Source of the DNA: DASQPR01 sp963836785
GTDB taxonomy: Bacteria; Actinomycetota; Actinomycetes; Mycobacteriales; Micromonosporaceae
DNA length: 64,000 bases
Direction of reading: 5' to 3'
Assembly: GCA_963836785.1 (NCBI GenBank)
Contig: CAWIKW010000006.1
Coordinates: 186,001-250,000 of the forward strand
The notes beneath the pieces are model-generated. The model ran no database searches. It was not told the origin of the DNA and was given only the letters and a program-made list of their open reading frames with translations. How positions within the stretch are numbered: position 1 is the stretch's first letter; every line of letters begins with the position of its first letter. Made by a program: the position numbers and the translations under genes. Of the stretch, positions 25,037 to 35,210 are shown in pieces.

Positions 25037-25540
25037 GTGTCCGATCTGACGTACCCCGAAGCCGGCGCGACCGAGCACGATGAGCTGCCGCCCGGCTACC
25101 ACCACTTCCGCATGTCCATCGATCTCGGCCGCGGCGATGCGCTGATGGCCCGGGCGGCCGAAGCGGTCATGACGTTCGGCGTACAGCGTGGCGCCGGAAT
25201 CCGGCCGGTCACCAGTGCACCGCGCGCCGCCGTCGACGTGCTCGTGATCGGTCGGGCCGGTTTCGGACCGCTTTCCCTGTCGATCCCGTGCAGCGTGGTG
25301 TGGGCCGCGGACGAGCCCCGTCGCGCCGGTTTCGGTTACGGCACGCTGCCCGGCCATCCCGAACGCGGTGAAGAGGCATTCCTGGTGAACCACGACGCCG
25401 ACGACGTCGTACGGTTTCATGTGCGGTCCTTCAGTGCGCCGGCCCGCTGGTTCACCCGCGCCGCCGGCCCGTTGCTGCACGTCGCGACGGACGCGGCGTC
25501 GCGCCGCTACCTCACCGCCATGCGGCGGCTGGTGGAATAG
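25037..25540 (+). CDS. DUF1990 (UPF0548) family protein
   Basis: 167 residues from GTG 25037, which has AAGAGG 7 bp upstream. Family pattern is intact: LTYPEAGAT, LPPGYHHFRMSIDLGRGD, SIPCSVVWAADEPRRAGFGY, GTLPGHPERGEEAFLV and the RRYLTAMRR end. The fold is related to lipocalin/START-like small proteins; function unknown. Divergent from MarR over the palindrome cluster, so probably in its regulon, together with the next gene. Confidence 0.88.
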   Translation: MSDLTYPEAGATEHDELPPGYHHFRMSIDLGRGDALMARAAEAVMTFGVQRGAGIRPVTSAPRAAVDVLVIGRAGFGPLSLSIPCSVVWAADEPRRAGFGYGTLPGHPERGEEAFLVNHDADDVVRFHVRSFSAPARWFTRAAGPLLHVATDAASRRYLTAMRRLVE

Positions 25541-25573
25541 CGCGCACGCGCTTTCCCGTACGAGAGGGTACGC

Positions 25574-26446
25574 ATGATCGACACCGCGAGTTCGCTTTCG
25601 ACCGCACGGCAGATGTGGACCCGGTTCGAGCCGATCCACACGGTCACCTATTTCACCCCGGAGGCTCGCGACGCGTACGACGCCGTCGGCCTGCGCGGCT
25701 ACTGGCGCGGTTACTTCGCCGGCCGTAGTGCGCCGCTCGGCGCTGTGGACGCGATGCCGGTGATCGCTACGTTCCACGGTTTCGCCCCCGGCATGGTTCG
25801 TCGCGCAATGCCGGACGTCTGGACGCGGGCCACGCCGGAAGCGACGCTCGCAGCCCGCCGGATCGGCGCGGAGGCGGCCCTGCTCCGGCTGGCCGTCGAC
25901 GTGGAGCCGTCTGAACTCGCCGCGGCGGCCGAGCTCGCCGAGGCGGCGGTCGAGTTGCTCGATCCGGCCGGACACACGATCGGGGCGGCGAACCTCGGCC
26001 TGCCCCGCGACCCGGACGCGTCGGCCCTGGCCCGGCTGTGGCAGGCCGCCACCACGTTGCGCGAACACCGCGGGGATGGGCATGTCGCCGCACTCGTGTC
26101 GTACGGCTTCGACGGCTGCGAGTCGGTCGTCTGGCGGGCCGGCATCCGGTATCGCGAGCCCATGCAGCAGTTCCGCGGCTGGACCGATGTCGAATGGGAC
26201 GCGGCGACGGATCGGCTGCGTGATCGTGGCTGGCTACGTCCGGACGGCACCCACACCCCGGACGGCTCCGACGCGTACGCCGCTGTCGAGCAGGCGACCG
26301 ACCGCGCGGCGGCGCGGGTGTGGAACGCCCTCGGTACCGACCGCACCGCGACGTTGCGTGACCTGTTGACGCCGCTGGCCGTCTCGGCCTACACCGCCAT
26401 TCCGATCGCCAACCCGATCGGCGTCCCGCATCCGACCGGTGGATGA
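25574..26446 (+). CDS. SCO6745 family protein (MarR-like helix-turn-helix)
   Basis: 290 residues. Pattern of the SCO6745 family: ARQMWTRFEPIHTVTYFTPEA, GLRGYWRGYFAGRSAPLG, FHGFAPGMVRRAMPDVW, LARLWQAATTLREHRGDGH and a C-terminal winged-helix-like part (WDAATDRLRDRGWL). The family is widespread in actinobacteria and uncharacterised. 33 bp after DUF1990, same strand, likely one transcript. Confidence 0.85.
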   Translation: MIDTASSLSTARQMWTRFEPIHTVTYFTPEARDAYDAVGLRGYWRGYFAGRSAPLGAVDAMPVIATFHGFAPGMVRRAMPDVWTRATPEATLAARRIGAEAALLRLAVDVEPSELAAAAELAEAAVELLDPAGHTIGAANLGLPRDPDASALARLWQAATTLREHRGDGHVAALVSYGFDGCESVVWRAGIRYREPMQQFRGWTDVEWDAATDRLRDRGWLRPDGTHTPDGSDAYAAVEQATDRAAARVWNALGTDRTATLRDLLTPLAVSAYTAIPIANPIGVPHPTGG

Positions 26447-26453
26447 TCGGAGG

Positions 26454-27879
<1,426 letters not shown>

Positions 27880-27948
27880 CGTCTTACCGATCTTCCACCG
27901 AGCCCATCGCTCACCCAGCCCATCCCTCGCCAAGCAGGAGGTGCGGTC

Positions 27949-29070
27949 GTGCCGCGTGCCGTCGTGTTGACCGAGATCGGCGCGCCGATGCGCGTCGCGG
28001 AGATCGAGCTGCCCGACCCCGGACCGGGGCAGGTCCGCGTACGCCTGGCCGCGGCCGGCGTGTGTCACTCGGACCTGTCGCTATCGAACGGGACGCTGCG
28101 GCAGCCGGTCCCGGCCGTACTCGGTCACGAGGGTGCCGGCACGGTCGTCGCGACCGGTCCCGACGTCACCGGCGTCTCACCCGGCGACCGGGTCGTTCTG
28201 AACTGGTCGCCGGCCTGCGGCGAGTGCCAGTTCTGCCGTCGCGGCGAGGTTTACCTGTGCATCCACGGCGCGGACGCCGCCGGCACGCACTACGCGAGTC
28301 TCGCCGGTTCGCAGACGCCGCTGTTCGCCGGGCTCGGCACCGCCGCGTTCGCGACGGAGACCGTCGTTCCGGCCGGCGGCGTCCTGCCACTGCCGGACGG
28401 CGTGCCGTTCCAGGACGCCGCGCTGCTCGGCTGCGCCGTACTGACGGCGTACGGTGCGGTGAACCACGCCGCTGGCGTGCAACCCGGAGAATCCGTGGTC
28501 GTGTTCGGCCTCGGCGGCGTCGGTCTGGCCGTCCTGCAGTCGGCCCGCATCGCCGGAGCCGGACCGATCATCGCGGTCGACGTACGGCCGGAAAAGGAGA
28601 AGCTCGCCCGCCAGCTCGGGGCGACGGACTTCCTGGTCGCCGATCCACCGCCACCCACCGATGGCAACGTGGCCCACGCGAAACCGGCCGTCCCAGGGAA
28701 GGTGCGGGAGCTCACCGACGGCGGCGCCGATCACGCAATCGAGTGCGTCGGCCGGGGCGCGACGATCCGCTCGGCGTGGTCGTCCACCCGGCGCGGCGGC
28801 TCGACCACGGTCGTCGGCATCGGCCGCGCGGACGACAAGGTGGAGTTCTCCGCACTGGAACTGTTCCACTTCGCCCGGACCCTGCGCGGCTGCGTGTACG
28901 GCAACGGCAACCCGGCCGCCGACCTGCCCGTACTGGCTGAACTCGTACGCTCCGGGCGGCTCGACGTGTCCGCGCTCGTCACCGACCGGATCGGGCTCGA
29001 CGACGTACCGGCCGCGTTGGAGCGAATGTCGGCCGGCGTGGGCGCGCGGTCGCTGATCGAGTTCGAGTGA
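27949..29070 (+). CDS. Zinc-dependent alcohol dehydrogenase (MDR class III-like)
   Basis: 373 residues. Catalytic zinc ligands: Cys39 (AGVCHSD), His60-Glu61 (LGHEGAG) and Cys162 (LLGCAVLTAYGAV). Structural zinc cysteines are 90, 93, 96 and 104 (CGECQFCRRGEVYLC). NAD-binding GLGGVG is at 187-192. It resembles MDR dehydrogenases of the AdhD / S-adduct dehydrogenase type that act on long-chain or aromatic alcohols. The start has a very strong ribosome site (AGGAGGTG, 6 bp before GTG). Follows the ALDH gene; convergent with TetR. Confidence 0.92.
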   Translation: MPRAVVLTEIGAPMRVAEIELPDPGPGQVRVRLAAAGVCHSDLSLSNGTLRQPVPAVLGHEGAGTVVATGPDVTGVSPGDRVVLNWSPACGECQFCRRGEVYLCIHGADAAGTHYASLAGSQTPLFAGLGTAAFATETVVPAGGVLPLPDGVPFQDAALLGCAVLTAYGAVNHAAGVQPGESVVVFGLGGVGLAVLQSARIAGAGPIIAVDVRPEKEKLARQLGATDFLVADPPPPTDGNVAHAKPAVPGKVRELTDGGADHAIECVGRGATIRSAWSSTRRGGSTTVVGIGRADDKVEFSALELFHFARTLRGCVYGNGNPAADLPVLAELVRSGRLDVSALVTDRIGLDDVPAALERMSAGVGARSLIEFE

Positions 29071-29090
29071 GCGACCCGGCCCCGCCGGGC

Positions 29091-29142
29091 TACAAGACTC
29101 CGAGTTACGAGACTCCGAGGCGGCGAGTTACGAGACTCCGAG
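29091..29142. repeat. Tandem 15-bp repeat duplicating the TetR gene 3' end
   Basis: TTACGAGACTCCGAG occurs at 29105-29119 and 29128-29142, with a near copy TACAAGACTCCGAG at 29091-29104. In the minus direction each unit reads Leu-Gly-Val-Ser-stop, so the last TetR codons and stop are repeated downstream. A slippage-type duplication. Confidence 0.75.
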
Positions 29143-29736
29143 CTGTGGCACGCCGAGCAGCGCGCCGACCGTACGCCGCATGACACCGCGGGCGGCGTCG
29201 ACGCTCAAACCGAGGTTGTCCCGCAGCACATTCCAGGATGCGAACGTCGACGTCACGTGCAGTGCGCGCAGCAGCTCCTCGCCGCCGTCGCCGGCATCGG
29301 CCAACTCGACCCCGAAGAGTTGCACGAGCTCATCACGGACGCGGCCGAGCTCGATCGTCCGATTGCGCCGCAGCGCCGCCGAGAACGGTTCGTAGAGCAC
29401 GGCCGCCCGCGCCGCCGGTGCCAGGATCTCCAACATTCGCGCGCGCTGCCGGCAGAACGCGTCGACGCGATCCGGCAACGGCAGCGCCGCGTCGATCGGC
29501 TCGAACACGTCCAGCTGCCGCTCGATGAGCCGTTGGCCGGCCGCGCTGAACAGCGTCTCCATGTCTTTGAAGCTCGTCCACAACGTGCGCAGCGACACTC
29601 CGGCCGCGTCGGCGATGCGCTCCCCCGTCGGCTTGAGGTCACCGCTGGCCAGTAGTCCGAGGTGGGCGTCGACGATCGCGGCCCGGGTGCGCTGGGCACG
29701 CGCCGTACGGCCGTCGACTCGTACGCGTTCGGACAT
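29128..29736 (-). CDS. TetR family transcriptional regulator
   Basis: 202 residues. N-terminal HTH at about 39-63 (ERIADAAGVSLRTLWTSF), with a helical ligand domain after it. Located between the convergent ADH gene and the Liv-type transporter operon, from which it is separated by a strong terminator, so it has its own promoter. It could control the ALDH/ADH pair, the transporter or both; nothing in the sequence decides. The 3' end is tandemly duplicated. Confidence 0.88.
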   Translation of the reverse strand: MSERVRVDGRTARAQRTRAAIVDAHLGLLASGDLKPTGERIADAAGVSLRTLWTSFKDMETLFSAAGQRLIERQLDVFEPIDAALPLPDRVDAFCRQRARMLEILAPAARAAVLYEPFSAALRRNRTIELGRVRDELVQLFGVELADAGDGGEELLRALHVTSTFASWNVLRDNLGLSVDAARGVMRRTVGALLGVPQLGVS

Positions 29737-29785
29737 CCGGCCTCCTCGGTCGGTGGCGGACGGCGGGACGCCCCACCGAGGGGTG

Positions 29786-29820
29786 GGCGGTCGTCGATCC
29801 GCTGTGGATCGACGACCGCC
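29786..29820 (-). terminator. Strong terminator hairpin after the ABC importer operon
   Basis: GGCGGTCGTCGATCC (29786-29800), loop GCTGT, GGATCGACGACCGCC (29806-29820): a perfect 15-bp stem, the longest in the window. It lies between the stop of the substrate-binding protein (29848) and the TetR start (29736), in the direction of both. Confidence 0.85.
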
Positions 29821-29847
29821 GCACCCGTCGCCCGGCTGGAGCGAGGA

Positions 29848-31149
29848 TCAGCCGTTCGCCGGAATGCCGTTCGGTGGCACCGCCCCGGACGTCCCGTTGT
29901 ACGGCGTGACCGGACCCGTGCTGTCGTCGGTCGTGTACGGCGTGCCGATCAGGGTCGTCGTCTTGCCGGTGATCTTCGCGATCTGTACGCCGGTGTAGCC
30001 GGTGTGGCTCGTGGCCGAGAAGCCGAGCGGAACGATGCCCGGTCCGGTGAAGCCGTTCTTCTGGATCGCGTCGAGGATCGACTGGCGGGTCGGGTTCTTG
30101 CCGGCCGCCTGGAGCGCCTGGACGAACAGGTAGCCGACGCTCATGCCGTACTCGGTGTTGCCGTCCCACGGCGCGTTGGGGTTGTACTGCTGGTTGATCT
30201 GCTGGAAGAGCTGGATCCATGGGTTGCTCGTGTCCGAGGCGGCCGGGAGGTAACCGTCGGTGATGACGCCCTCCAGCAGCGGCGCGCCCTTGAGCAGCCC
30301 CTCGACGGTGGCGTAGTCGGCGCCGACGTTCGACACGATCCACTGCGGGTGGAAGCCGAGCTGAGCCGCGGTGCCGAGCGACAGCGCGGTGAAGCCCGGG
30401 ATCGTCGCCGCGACGACGACCTGGCATCCGGCGCCCTTTAGCGCGCCGATCTGCGGGGCGACGTTCTGGTTCGTCACGACGTACGTCTGTGCGTTGGCCA
30501 CGCCGCTGTCGCCGAGCGTGATCTTGACACCGGCGAGCTCGTCGGCACCGAAGTCATCGCCTTGCCCGAAGAAGCAGACCTTCTTGCCCGCGAAGTTCTG
30601 CTTGATGTACGAGCCGAGGATCTTCCCTTCGACCGTGTAGTCCGTCTGGTAGGCGAACGTGTACGGGAATTTCGTCGGCTGGTTCCACGTCGTGCTGCCG
30701 GACGCCACGAACAGATCCGGCACCTTGTTGTCGTTGAGGAACGGAAGAACGCCGGTGTGCGTCGGCGTGCCCAGGCCGTTCAGGATCGCAAAGACCTTGT
30801 CCTGCTGTACGAGTTGGTGCACGTCGGTGATCGTGGTCGCCGGGTTGTACCCATCGTCCATGACCTTGTAGACGATCTTGCGACCGTTGACGCCGCCGTG
30901 CGCGTTGACGTACTGGAAGTACGCATTCGTCGCCGGCGAGATCTCCGAGTAGCCGGGGGCCGCCGGCCCGGTCAACGGCTGGTGTGAGCCGACGGTCACG
31001 GTCGTTGCCGTGACACCCGGGACGTTGGCCGCCGCGGTGCTGCCACCGCTGCTCCCACTACCGCTGTTGCCGCTGGTGCATGCGGACAAAGCGGTGACGA
31101 TTCCGATGGTGGCGACGAGGGCGATCCCTCGTCGGGTGTGACGTGCCAT
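29848..31149 (-). CDS. Branched-chain amino acid-type ABC transporter substrate-binding lipoprotein
   Basis: 433 residues from ATG 31149. Lipoprotein signal with lipobox LSAC (Cys24), then a Gly/Ser linker and the LivJ/LivK (periplasmic binding protein type I) fold: TVTVGSHQPLTGPAAPGYSE, GGVNGRKIVYKVMDDGYNP and VFAILNGLGTPTHTGVLPFL. Substrates of such proteins include amino acids, amides, urea and aromatic or short-chain acids. Last gene of the five-gene importer. The frame is open far upstream but the signal peptide fixes the start. Confidence 0.92.
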   Translation of the reverse strand: MARHTRRGIALVATIGIVTALSACTSGNSGSGSSGGSTAAANVPGVTATTVTVGSHQPLTGPAAPGYSEISPATNAYFQYVNAHGGVNGRKIVYKVMDDGYNPATTITDVHQLVQQDKVFAILNGLGTPTHTGVLPFLNDNKVPDLFVASGSTTWNQPTKFPYTFAYQTDYTVEGKILGSYIKQNFAGKKVCFFGQGDDFGADELAGVKITLGDSGVANAQTYVVTNQNVAPQIGALKGAGCQVVVAATIPGFTALSLGTAAQLGFHPQWIVSNVGADYATVEGLLKGAPLLEGVITDGYLPAASDTSNPWIQLFQQINQQYNPNAPWDGNTEYGMSVGYLFVQALQAAGKNPTRQSILDAIQKNGFTGPGIVPLGFSATSHTGYTGVQIAKITGKTTTLIGTPYTTDDSTGPVTPYNGTSGAVPPNGIPANG

Positions 31150-31163
31150 GCGACACCGACCTT

Positions 31164-32315
31164 TCAGGTCGTGACTTCGTGGGTGGGTGTGGGGGTGGAT
31201 GTGATGTTGCCATCGGATTCGGTCGCGAGACGCGGCCCGACCGACGGCGGTGACGCGGTTGTGTGCGGGGTCCTGACGAGCCGCGCACGCATCCATCGGC
31301 CTGCCCGTCGCAGCAGGCCCTGTATACCGCCGGGGGCGGCGATGGCGATCACGATCAACGCCAGTCCGAAGATCGCCAGCGGCACGTTGCCGCGCAACTT
31401 CGATGCCTCGACCGCCGACACGTTGAGGTGATCCATGAGCTTCGTGGTGTAGTACGGCAGCAGGACGATCGCGATCGATCCCCAGATCGCGCCGAACAGG
31501 CTGCCGAGACCGCCGAGCACGATCGCGAGCAGCAGATACAGCGACAGGGTCAATGCGTAGCTGTCCGGCGACACGTTCTGGTTGATCAGCGCGATCACGC
31601 CGCCGCCGAGCCCGGCGCAGACCGCGCTGACGACGAATGCCGTGACCTGCGTGCGCGCGACGTTGATGCCGGCGAGTTGCGCGGCGACCTCGCTGTCGCG
31701 CACCGCCCGCAGGTTGCGTCCGACTCGTCCGTGCACGAGGTTGGCCAGGAAGAACAGCGTGATACCGGCGCAGATGAGGGCGATCCACGCCTGCCATTCC
31801 TCCTGCGGGAAGAACTGGCCCAGGGACGCCGGTGCCGGTGGCGCCGGCGCCGACACGCCCTGGTCGCCGTGGAAGACCGAGCTGAACTGCGTGGTGATCG
31901 ACGGCACCGCGACGACGATCGCGAGGGTCAGACCGGCCAGGTACGGGCCGCGCAGCCGGGCGGCGGCGAGGCCGATGATGACGCCGACTATCGACGTCGC
32001 GACGACGGCGACGACGAGCGCGACCACGACGGTCCATTGGCTGGTGACCGAGTGGTCGCTGAACGTGCCCAGCATGAGCGCGGTCGTGTACGCCCCGACG
32101 GCCATCAGCGCACTGTGTCCGAGTGACACCTGCCCGTTGACGCCGGTCAGCACGGTCAGACCGGCGACCACACACAGGTACGCGGCGATCGTCGCGATCT
32201 GGAAGTCGTAGAACGCCTCGATGTGATCGGTCAGGTACCACATCACCGCGAGCACGACGATCGCGACGGCGAGGTGCCGCAGCAGCATCGGGCCGCGTAC
32301 GGGTCGGCCCGGCAC
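31164..32315 (-). CDS. Branched-chain amino acid-type ABC transporter permease (LivM-like)
   Basis: 383 residues, about ten membrane helices. The LivM signature is TVLTGVNGQVSLGHSALMAVGAYTTA (the GQVSLGH block). The EAA-like cytoplasmic loop is RNLRAVRDSEVAAQLAGINVARTQ. The C-terminus has a polar Thr/Pro tail. GTG 32315 is the first in-frame start. The frame stays open back to the LivH stop without a start codon, while an out-of-frame ATG at 32386 overlaps the LivH stop as ATGA, so the true 5' end is uncertain. 14 bp upstream of the binding-protein gene. Confidence 0.88.
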   Translation of the reverse strand: MPGRPVRGPMLLRHLAVAIVVLAVMWYLTDHIEAFYDFQIATIAAYLCVVAGLTVLTGVNGQVSLGHSALMAVGAYTTALMLGTFSDHSVTSQWTVVVALVVAVVATSIVGVIIGLAAARLRGPYLAGLTLAIVVAVPSITTQFSSVFHGDQGVSAPAPPAPASLGQFFPQEEWQAWIALICAGITLFFLANLVHGRVGRNLRAVRDSEVAAQLAGINVARTQVTAFVVSAVCAGLGGGVIALINQNVSPDSYALTLSLYLLLAIVLGGLGSLFGAIWGSIAIVLLPYYTTKLMDHLNVSAVEASKLRGNVPLAIFGLALIVIAIAAPGGIQGLLRRAGRWMRARLVRTPHTTASPPSVGPRLATESDGNITSTPTPTHEVTT

Positions 32316-32382
32316 GGGCGGACCAGCGAGGCGGGACAGGATGCCCCGCGGTGCCGTGACGTCGAGGCGTTCTCGGACCCGG

Positions 32383-33258
32383 TCATACGCGCCTCGCCTG
32401 CCGCATCGTGAACAGGCCGCCCGGGCGCAGCAGCAGGACGATCACGAGCAGCACGAGCACCGCCAGTGAGGTCACGTTGCTACCCAGGTAGCCGCTGGTA
32501 TAGGAGAGCACCAGGCCGAGCACCAAGCCACCGACGACGGCTCCGACCGGGCTGTCGAGCCCGCCGATGACGGCCGCCGTGAACGCGGTCACGAACACCA
32601 GATCCATCGCGTTCGGTTGCAGGAACGCGGTCGGGATGATGAGCAGGCTCGCGATCGCGCCGACCACCGATGCCAGCGCCCAGCCGAGGGTGAGCACCCG
32701 CGACACGTTCACGCCGAGCAGCCGGGACGTCTCCGGCGCAAACGCCGCCGCGCGCATCCGAAGACCGATCGACGTGCGGGTGAACAGCACGGCGATGCCG
32801 ACCACGATGGCGGCCACCACGGCGAAGGTGAACAGCGTGAACGGCGAGAACACCGAGTAGTCGCCGATCGTGAACGGGGTCTGGCTGAACGGCACCGGGA
32901 ACGGCCGCTGGTCGACTCCGTACACGATGCCGAGGATCGCGGCGATCAGCAGGCTCAATCCGAGCGCCACGACGATCGCCGACAGCGGTGCGGTGTGCGC
33001 CACGAACCGCATGACCCCCCGCTCGACGGCGACGCCGAGCACGAGGCCGGCGCCGATCGCGGCAAGCGCGCCGACCCAGTAGTTCCCGGTCGCCTGCACC
33101 ACGGAATAGGCGATGTACGCCGCCGCGACCGCCATCGCACCCTGCGCGAAGTTCACGACGCGGGTGCCGCGCCAGATCAGGACGAGCGCGAGCGCGAACG
33201 CCGCGTAGATCGCCCCATGGGCGAGCCCGTCGACGGTCAGGAAGACGAACCGCTCCAC
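32383..33258 (-). CDS. Branched-chain amino acid-type ABC transporter permease (LivH-like)
   Basis: 291 residues, eight or so membrane helices. LivH blocks: LTVDGLAHGAIYAAFALALVLI, RGTRVVNFAQGAMAVAAAYIA, and the EAA loop TSIGLRMRAAAFAPETSRLLGVNV with FTAAVIGGLDSPVGAVVGG. It pairs with the LivM-like subunit to form the channel. GTG 33258 has AAGGAG 7 bp upstream; the longer open frame is not used. 55 bp after LivF. Confidence 0.92.
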   Translation of the reverse strand: MERFVFLTVDGLAHGAIYAAFALALVLIWRGTRVVNFAQGAMAVAAAYIAYSVVQATGNYWVGALAAIGAGLVLGVAVERGVMRFVAHTAPLSAIVVALGLSLLIAAILGIVYGVDQRPFPVPFSQTPFTIGDYSVFSPFTLFTFAVVAAIVVGIAVLFTRTSIGLRMRAAAFAPETSRLLGVNVSRVLTLGWALASVVGAIASLLIIPTAFLQPNAMDLVFVTAFTAAVIGGLDSPVGAVVGGLVLGLVLSYTSGYLGSNVTSLAVLVLLVIVLLLRPGGLFTMRQARRV

Positions 33259-33313
33259 CCTCGCTCCTTCCGGCCGGTCAGTTGTGTCCGCTGCGGTCGC
33301 GGTGCCATCGACG

Positions 33314-34033
33314 TCAGAAACCCAGGTACGCGTGACGCAAGGACTCGTCGCTCGCCAGTGACGCCGCGTCGGCGCGTTGCACGACGCGGCCGAGGGAGAT
33401 GACGACGCCAACGTCGGCGACCGACAGCGCGGCGCGCGTGTTCTGTTCGACGATGAGGACGGTCAGCCCGCGCGTGTCGCACAGGTGCCGCAACATCGTC
33501 ATGATCTGCGTGGTGACGCGGGGGGCGAGACCGAGCGAGGGCTCGTCCAGCAGCACCATGCGGGGTCGGGCCACCAGAGCCCGACCGATCGCGAGCATCT
33601 GCCGCTCACCGCCGGACAGCGCCTCGCCGAGCGCCTTGCGGCGCGCGTCGATCGCCGGGAAGAGCTCGTAGACCTCGTCGATCGCCGCCGCCGTGTCCCG
33701 CCGGTCCTCGCGCCACAGGCCGCCGAGGCGCAGGTTCTCGTGCACCGTCAGCTCGGTGATGACACCGCCGTTCTCGGGTACGTGCGCGAGACCGGCCCGG
33801 GCGATCCGCTCGACGCGGGAGCCGCCGATGTCCGCTCCGTCGTAGACGATCCGGCCCGTACGCGGCCGCAACAAGCCGGACAGCGTGCGCAGCAGGGTCG
33901 TCTTGCCGGCTCCGTTCGCGCCGAGGACGGCCGTGATCGTGCCGGCCGGCACTCGCAGGTCGATGCCGTGCAGCACCGGCGCACCGCCGTACCCGGCGAC
34001 CAGGTCGTCGACTTGCAGCAGCACGTCGCTCAT
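33314..34033 (-). CDS. Branched-chain amino acid-type ABC transporter ATP-binding protein (LivF-like)
   Basis: 239 residues. Walker A GANGAGKTT (38-46), LivF-specific HVPENGGVITELTVHENL, signature LSGGERQM, Walker B MVLLDEPSLGLAP and switch His replaced by Glu/Gln-type VEQNTRAAL, which is normal for LivF. Length matches the family (about 235). ATG overlaps the TGA of LivG (34030-34033), so the two ATPases are made together. Confidence 0.93.
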   Translation of the reverse strand: MSDVLLQVDDLVAGYGGAPVLHGIDLRVPAGTITAVLGANGAGKTTLLRTLSGLLRPRTGRIVYDGADIGGSRVERIARAGLAHVPENGGVITELTVHENLRLGGLWREDRRDTAAAIDEVYELFPAIDARRKALGEALSGGERQMLAIGRALVARPRMVLLDEPSLGLAPRVTTQIMTMLRHLCDTRGLTVLIVEQNTRAALSVADVGVVISLGRVVQRADAASLASDESLRHAYLGF

Positions 34034-34962
34034 CGGTCGACCTCCACTGCCGATCCGGCGGATCCGGCCGATCCGGCCGATTCAGCACCGGGATCGGCCG
34101 CGCCGCCGGCGTCGGCGTCGAGCGCACCGACGTCGACTTCGAGTGTGCCCTGTTCAGCGTCGGCGGCCGTGGCGGTCATGCTCCCGAGGTACGCCTTCGT
34201 GACAGCGGCCGACGCGCGTACCGTCGCCGGGTCGCCGGATGCGATGACCCGACCGAAGTCGAGCACCACAACCGTGTCGCACACGCGCATCACCAGGTCG
34301 ACGTGGTGTTCGACGAGCATGACCGAGCATCCGCCGTCGGAGTGTTCCGGCAGACCGCGGATGACGGCCGCGAACTCGGCCACTTCGTCGGCGCCGAGAC
34401 CGGCGGCCGGTTCGTCGAGTAGCAGCAGCGCCGGCTCGGCGATCAGGGCACGAGCCAGCGCCACACGCTTCTGTACGGCGAACGGCAGCGATCCGGGCAG
34501 CGCTCCGGCGTAGTCGGCGATGCCGAGCCGGTCGAGGTGGTCGAGCGCGGCGGCGTAGAGCCGGCGCTCCTCACGATCGGCTCTCGGCAGCGCGAAAAGA
34601 CTGCTGGCGAAGCCGGTCCGCGCCGCGTGGGTCGCACCGGCCATCACGTTTTCGGCCACCGACAATCCGGCGAACAGCCCGACCGATTGCAAGGTCCGTC
34701 CGATGCCGAGGCTCGCGAGCGAGTGCGGCTTGGCCGCGAGCCGCGCGCCGCGCCATGTCATCGAGCCGGTGGACGGCCGGATGAAACCACACACGACGTT
34801 GAACAGCGTTGTCTTGCCGGCGCCGTTGGGTCCGATGACGCCGAGAATCCGGCCGGGGGCGACCTCGAGCGACACGTCGTCCAGAGCGACCAACCCGCCG
34901 AACCGGACCCCGATGCCGGCCAGGCGGAGGCCTTGACCCAGGGACGTCGTCGTCGCGCTCAT
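34030..34962 (-). CDS. Branched-chain amino acid-type ABC transporter ATP-binding protein (LivG-like)
   Basis: 310 residues, longer than usual LivG (about 255). Walker A GPNGAGKTT begins at 44; GIGRTLQSVGLFAGLSVAENV is the Q-loop region; Walker B is LLLLDEPAAGLG; the switch histidine is in VMLVEHHVDLVM. The ABC signature is unusual: LPFAVQKRVALARAL where LivG normally has LPYGxQRRLEIARAL. The extra C-terminal 45 residues are acidic then SAGSAGSAGSA, encoded by short GGATCCGGC-type DNA repeats. First gene of the importer operon. Confidence 0.9.
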   Translation of the reverse strand: MSATTTSLGQGLRLAGIGVRFGGLVALDDVSLEVAPGRILGVIGPNGAGKTTLFNVVCGFIRPSTGSMTWRGARLAAKPHSLASLGIGRTLQSVGLFAGLSVAENVMAGATHAARTGFASSLFALPRADREERRLYAAALDHLDRLGIADYAGALPGSLPFAVQKRVALARALIAEPALLLLDEPAAGLGADEVAEFAAVIRGLPEHSDGGCSVMLVEHHVDLVMRVCDTVVVLDFGRVIASGDPATVRASAAVTKAYLGSMTATAADAEQGTLEVDVGALDADAGGAADPGAESAGSAGSAGSAVEVDR

Positions 34963-35210
34963 CGGCGGGGCCTCGTCTTCGTCAAGCCATCGGGGACTCG
35001 AACCATCGGCTAACACAACGGGAGAACGGACGGTGCGATCGCGCGACCGGCAACGGCCACGAACTAATTACATCGGGAGTGTACTTATCTCGCCCTGCTC
35101 GTCAATCCCTCGTAATCTCACTGTCACACGTCCGCGACGTGACGGTAATTCGGCCGGCGCCGCGACCGGGCGGGCGTCGCCTTGGCGTGCGACAACCGAG
35201 GAGTGCATCC

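Noticed and set aside
24827..26083. Minus-strand open frame extending upstream of MarR
   Set aside because: Antisense to the DUF1990 and SCO6745-type genes and without domain features; MarR starts at 24826.
32316..32386. A sixth frameshift at the start of the LivM-like gene (ATG 32386 overlapping the LivH stop in another frame)
   Set aside because: No single-base correction gives a clearly better N-terminus; left as an uncertain start.
29848..34962. Calling the importer specific for leucine/isoleucine/valine
   Set aside because: The family carries many substrates and none of the visible residues fixes the ligand.
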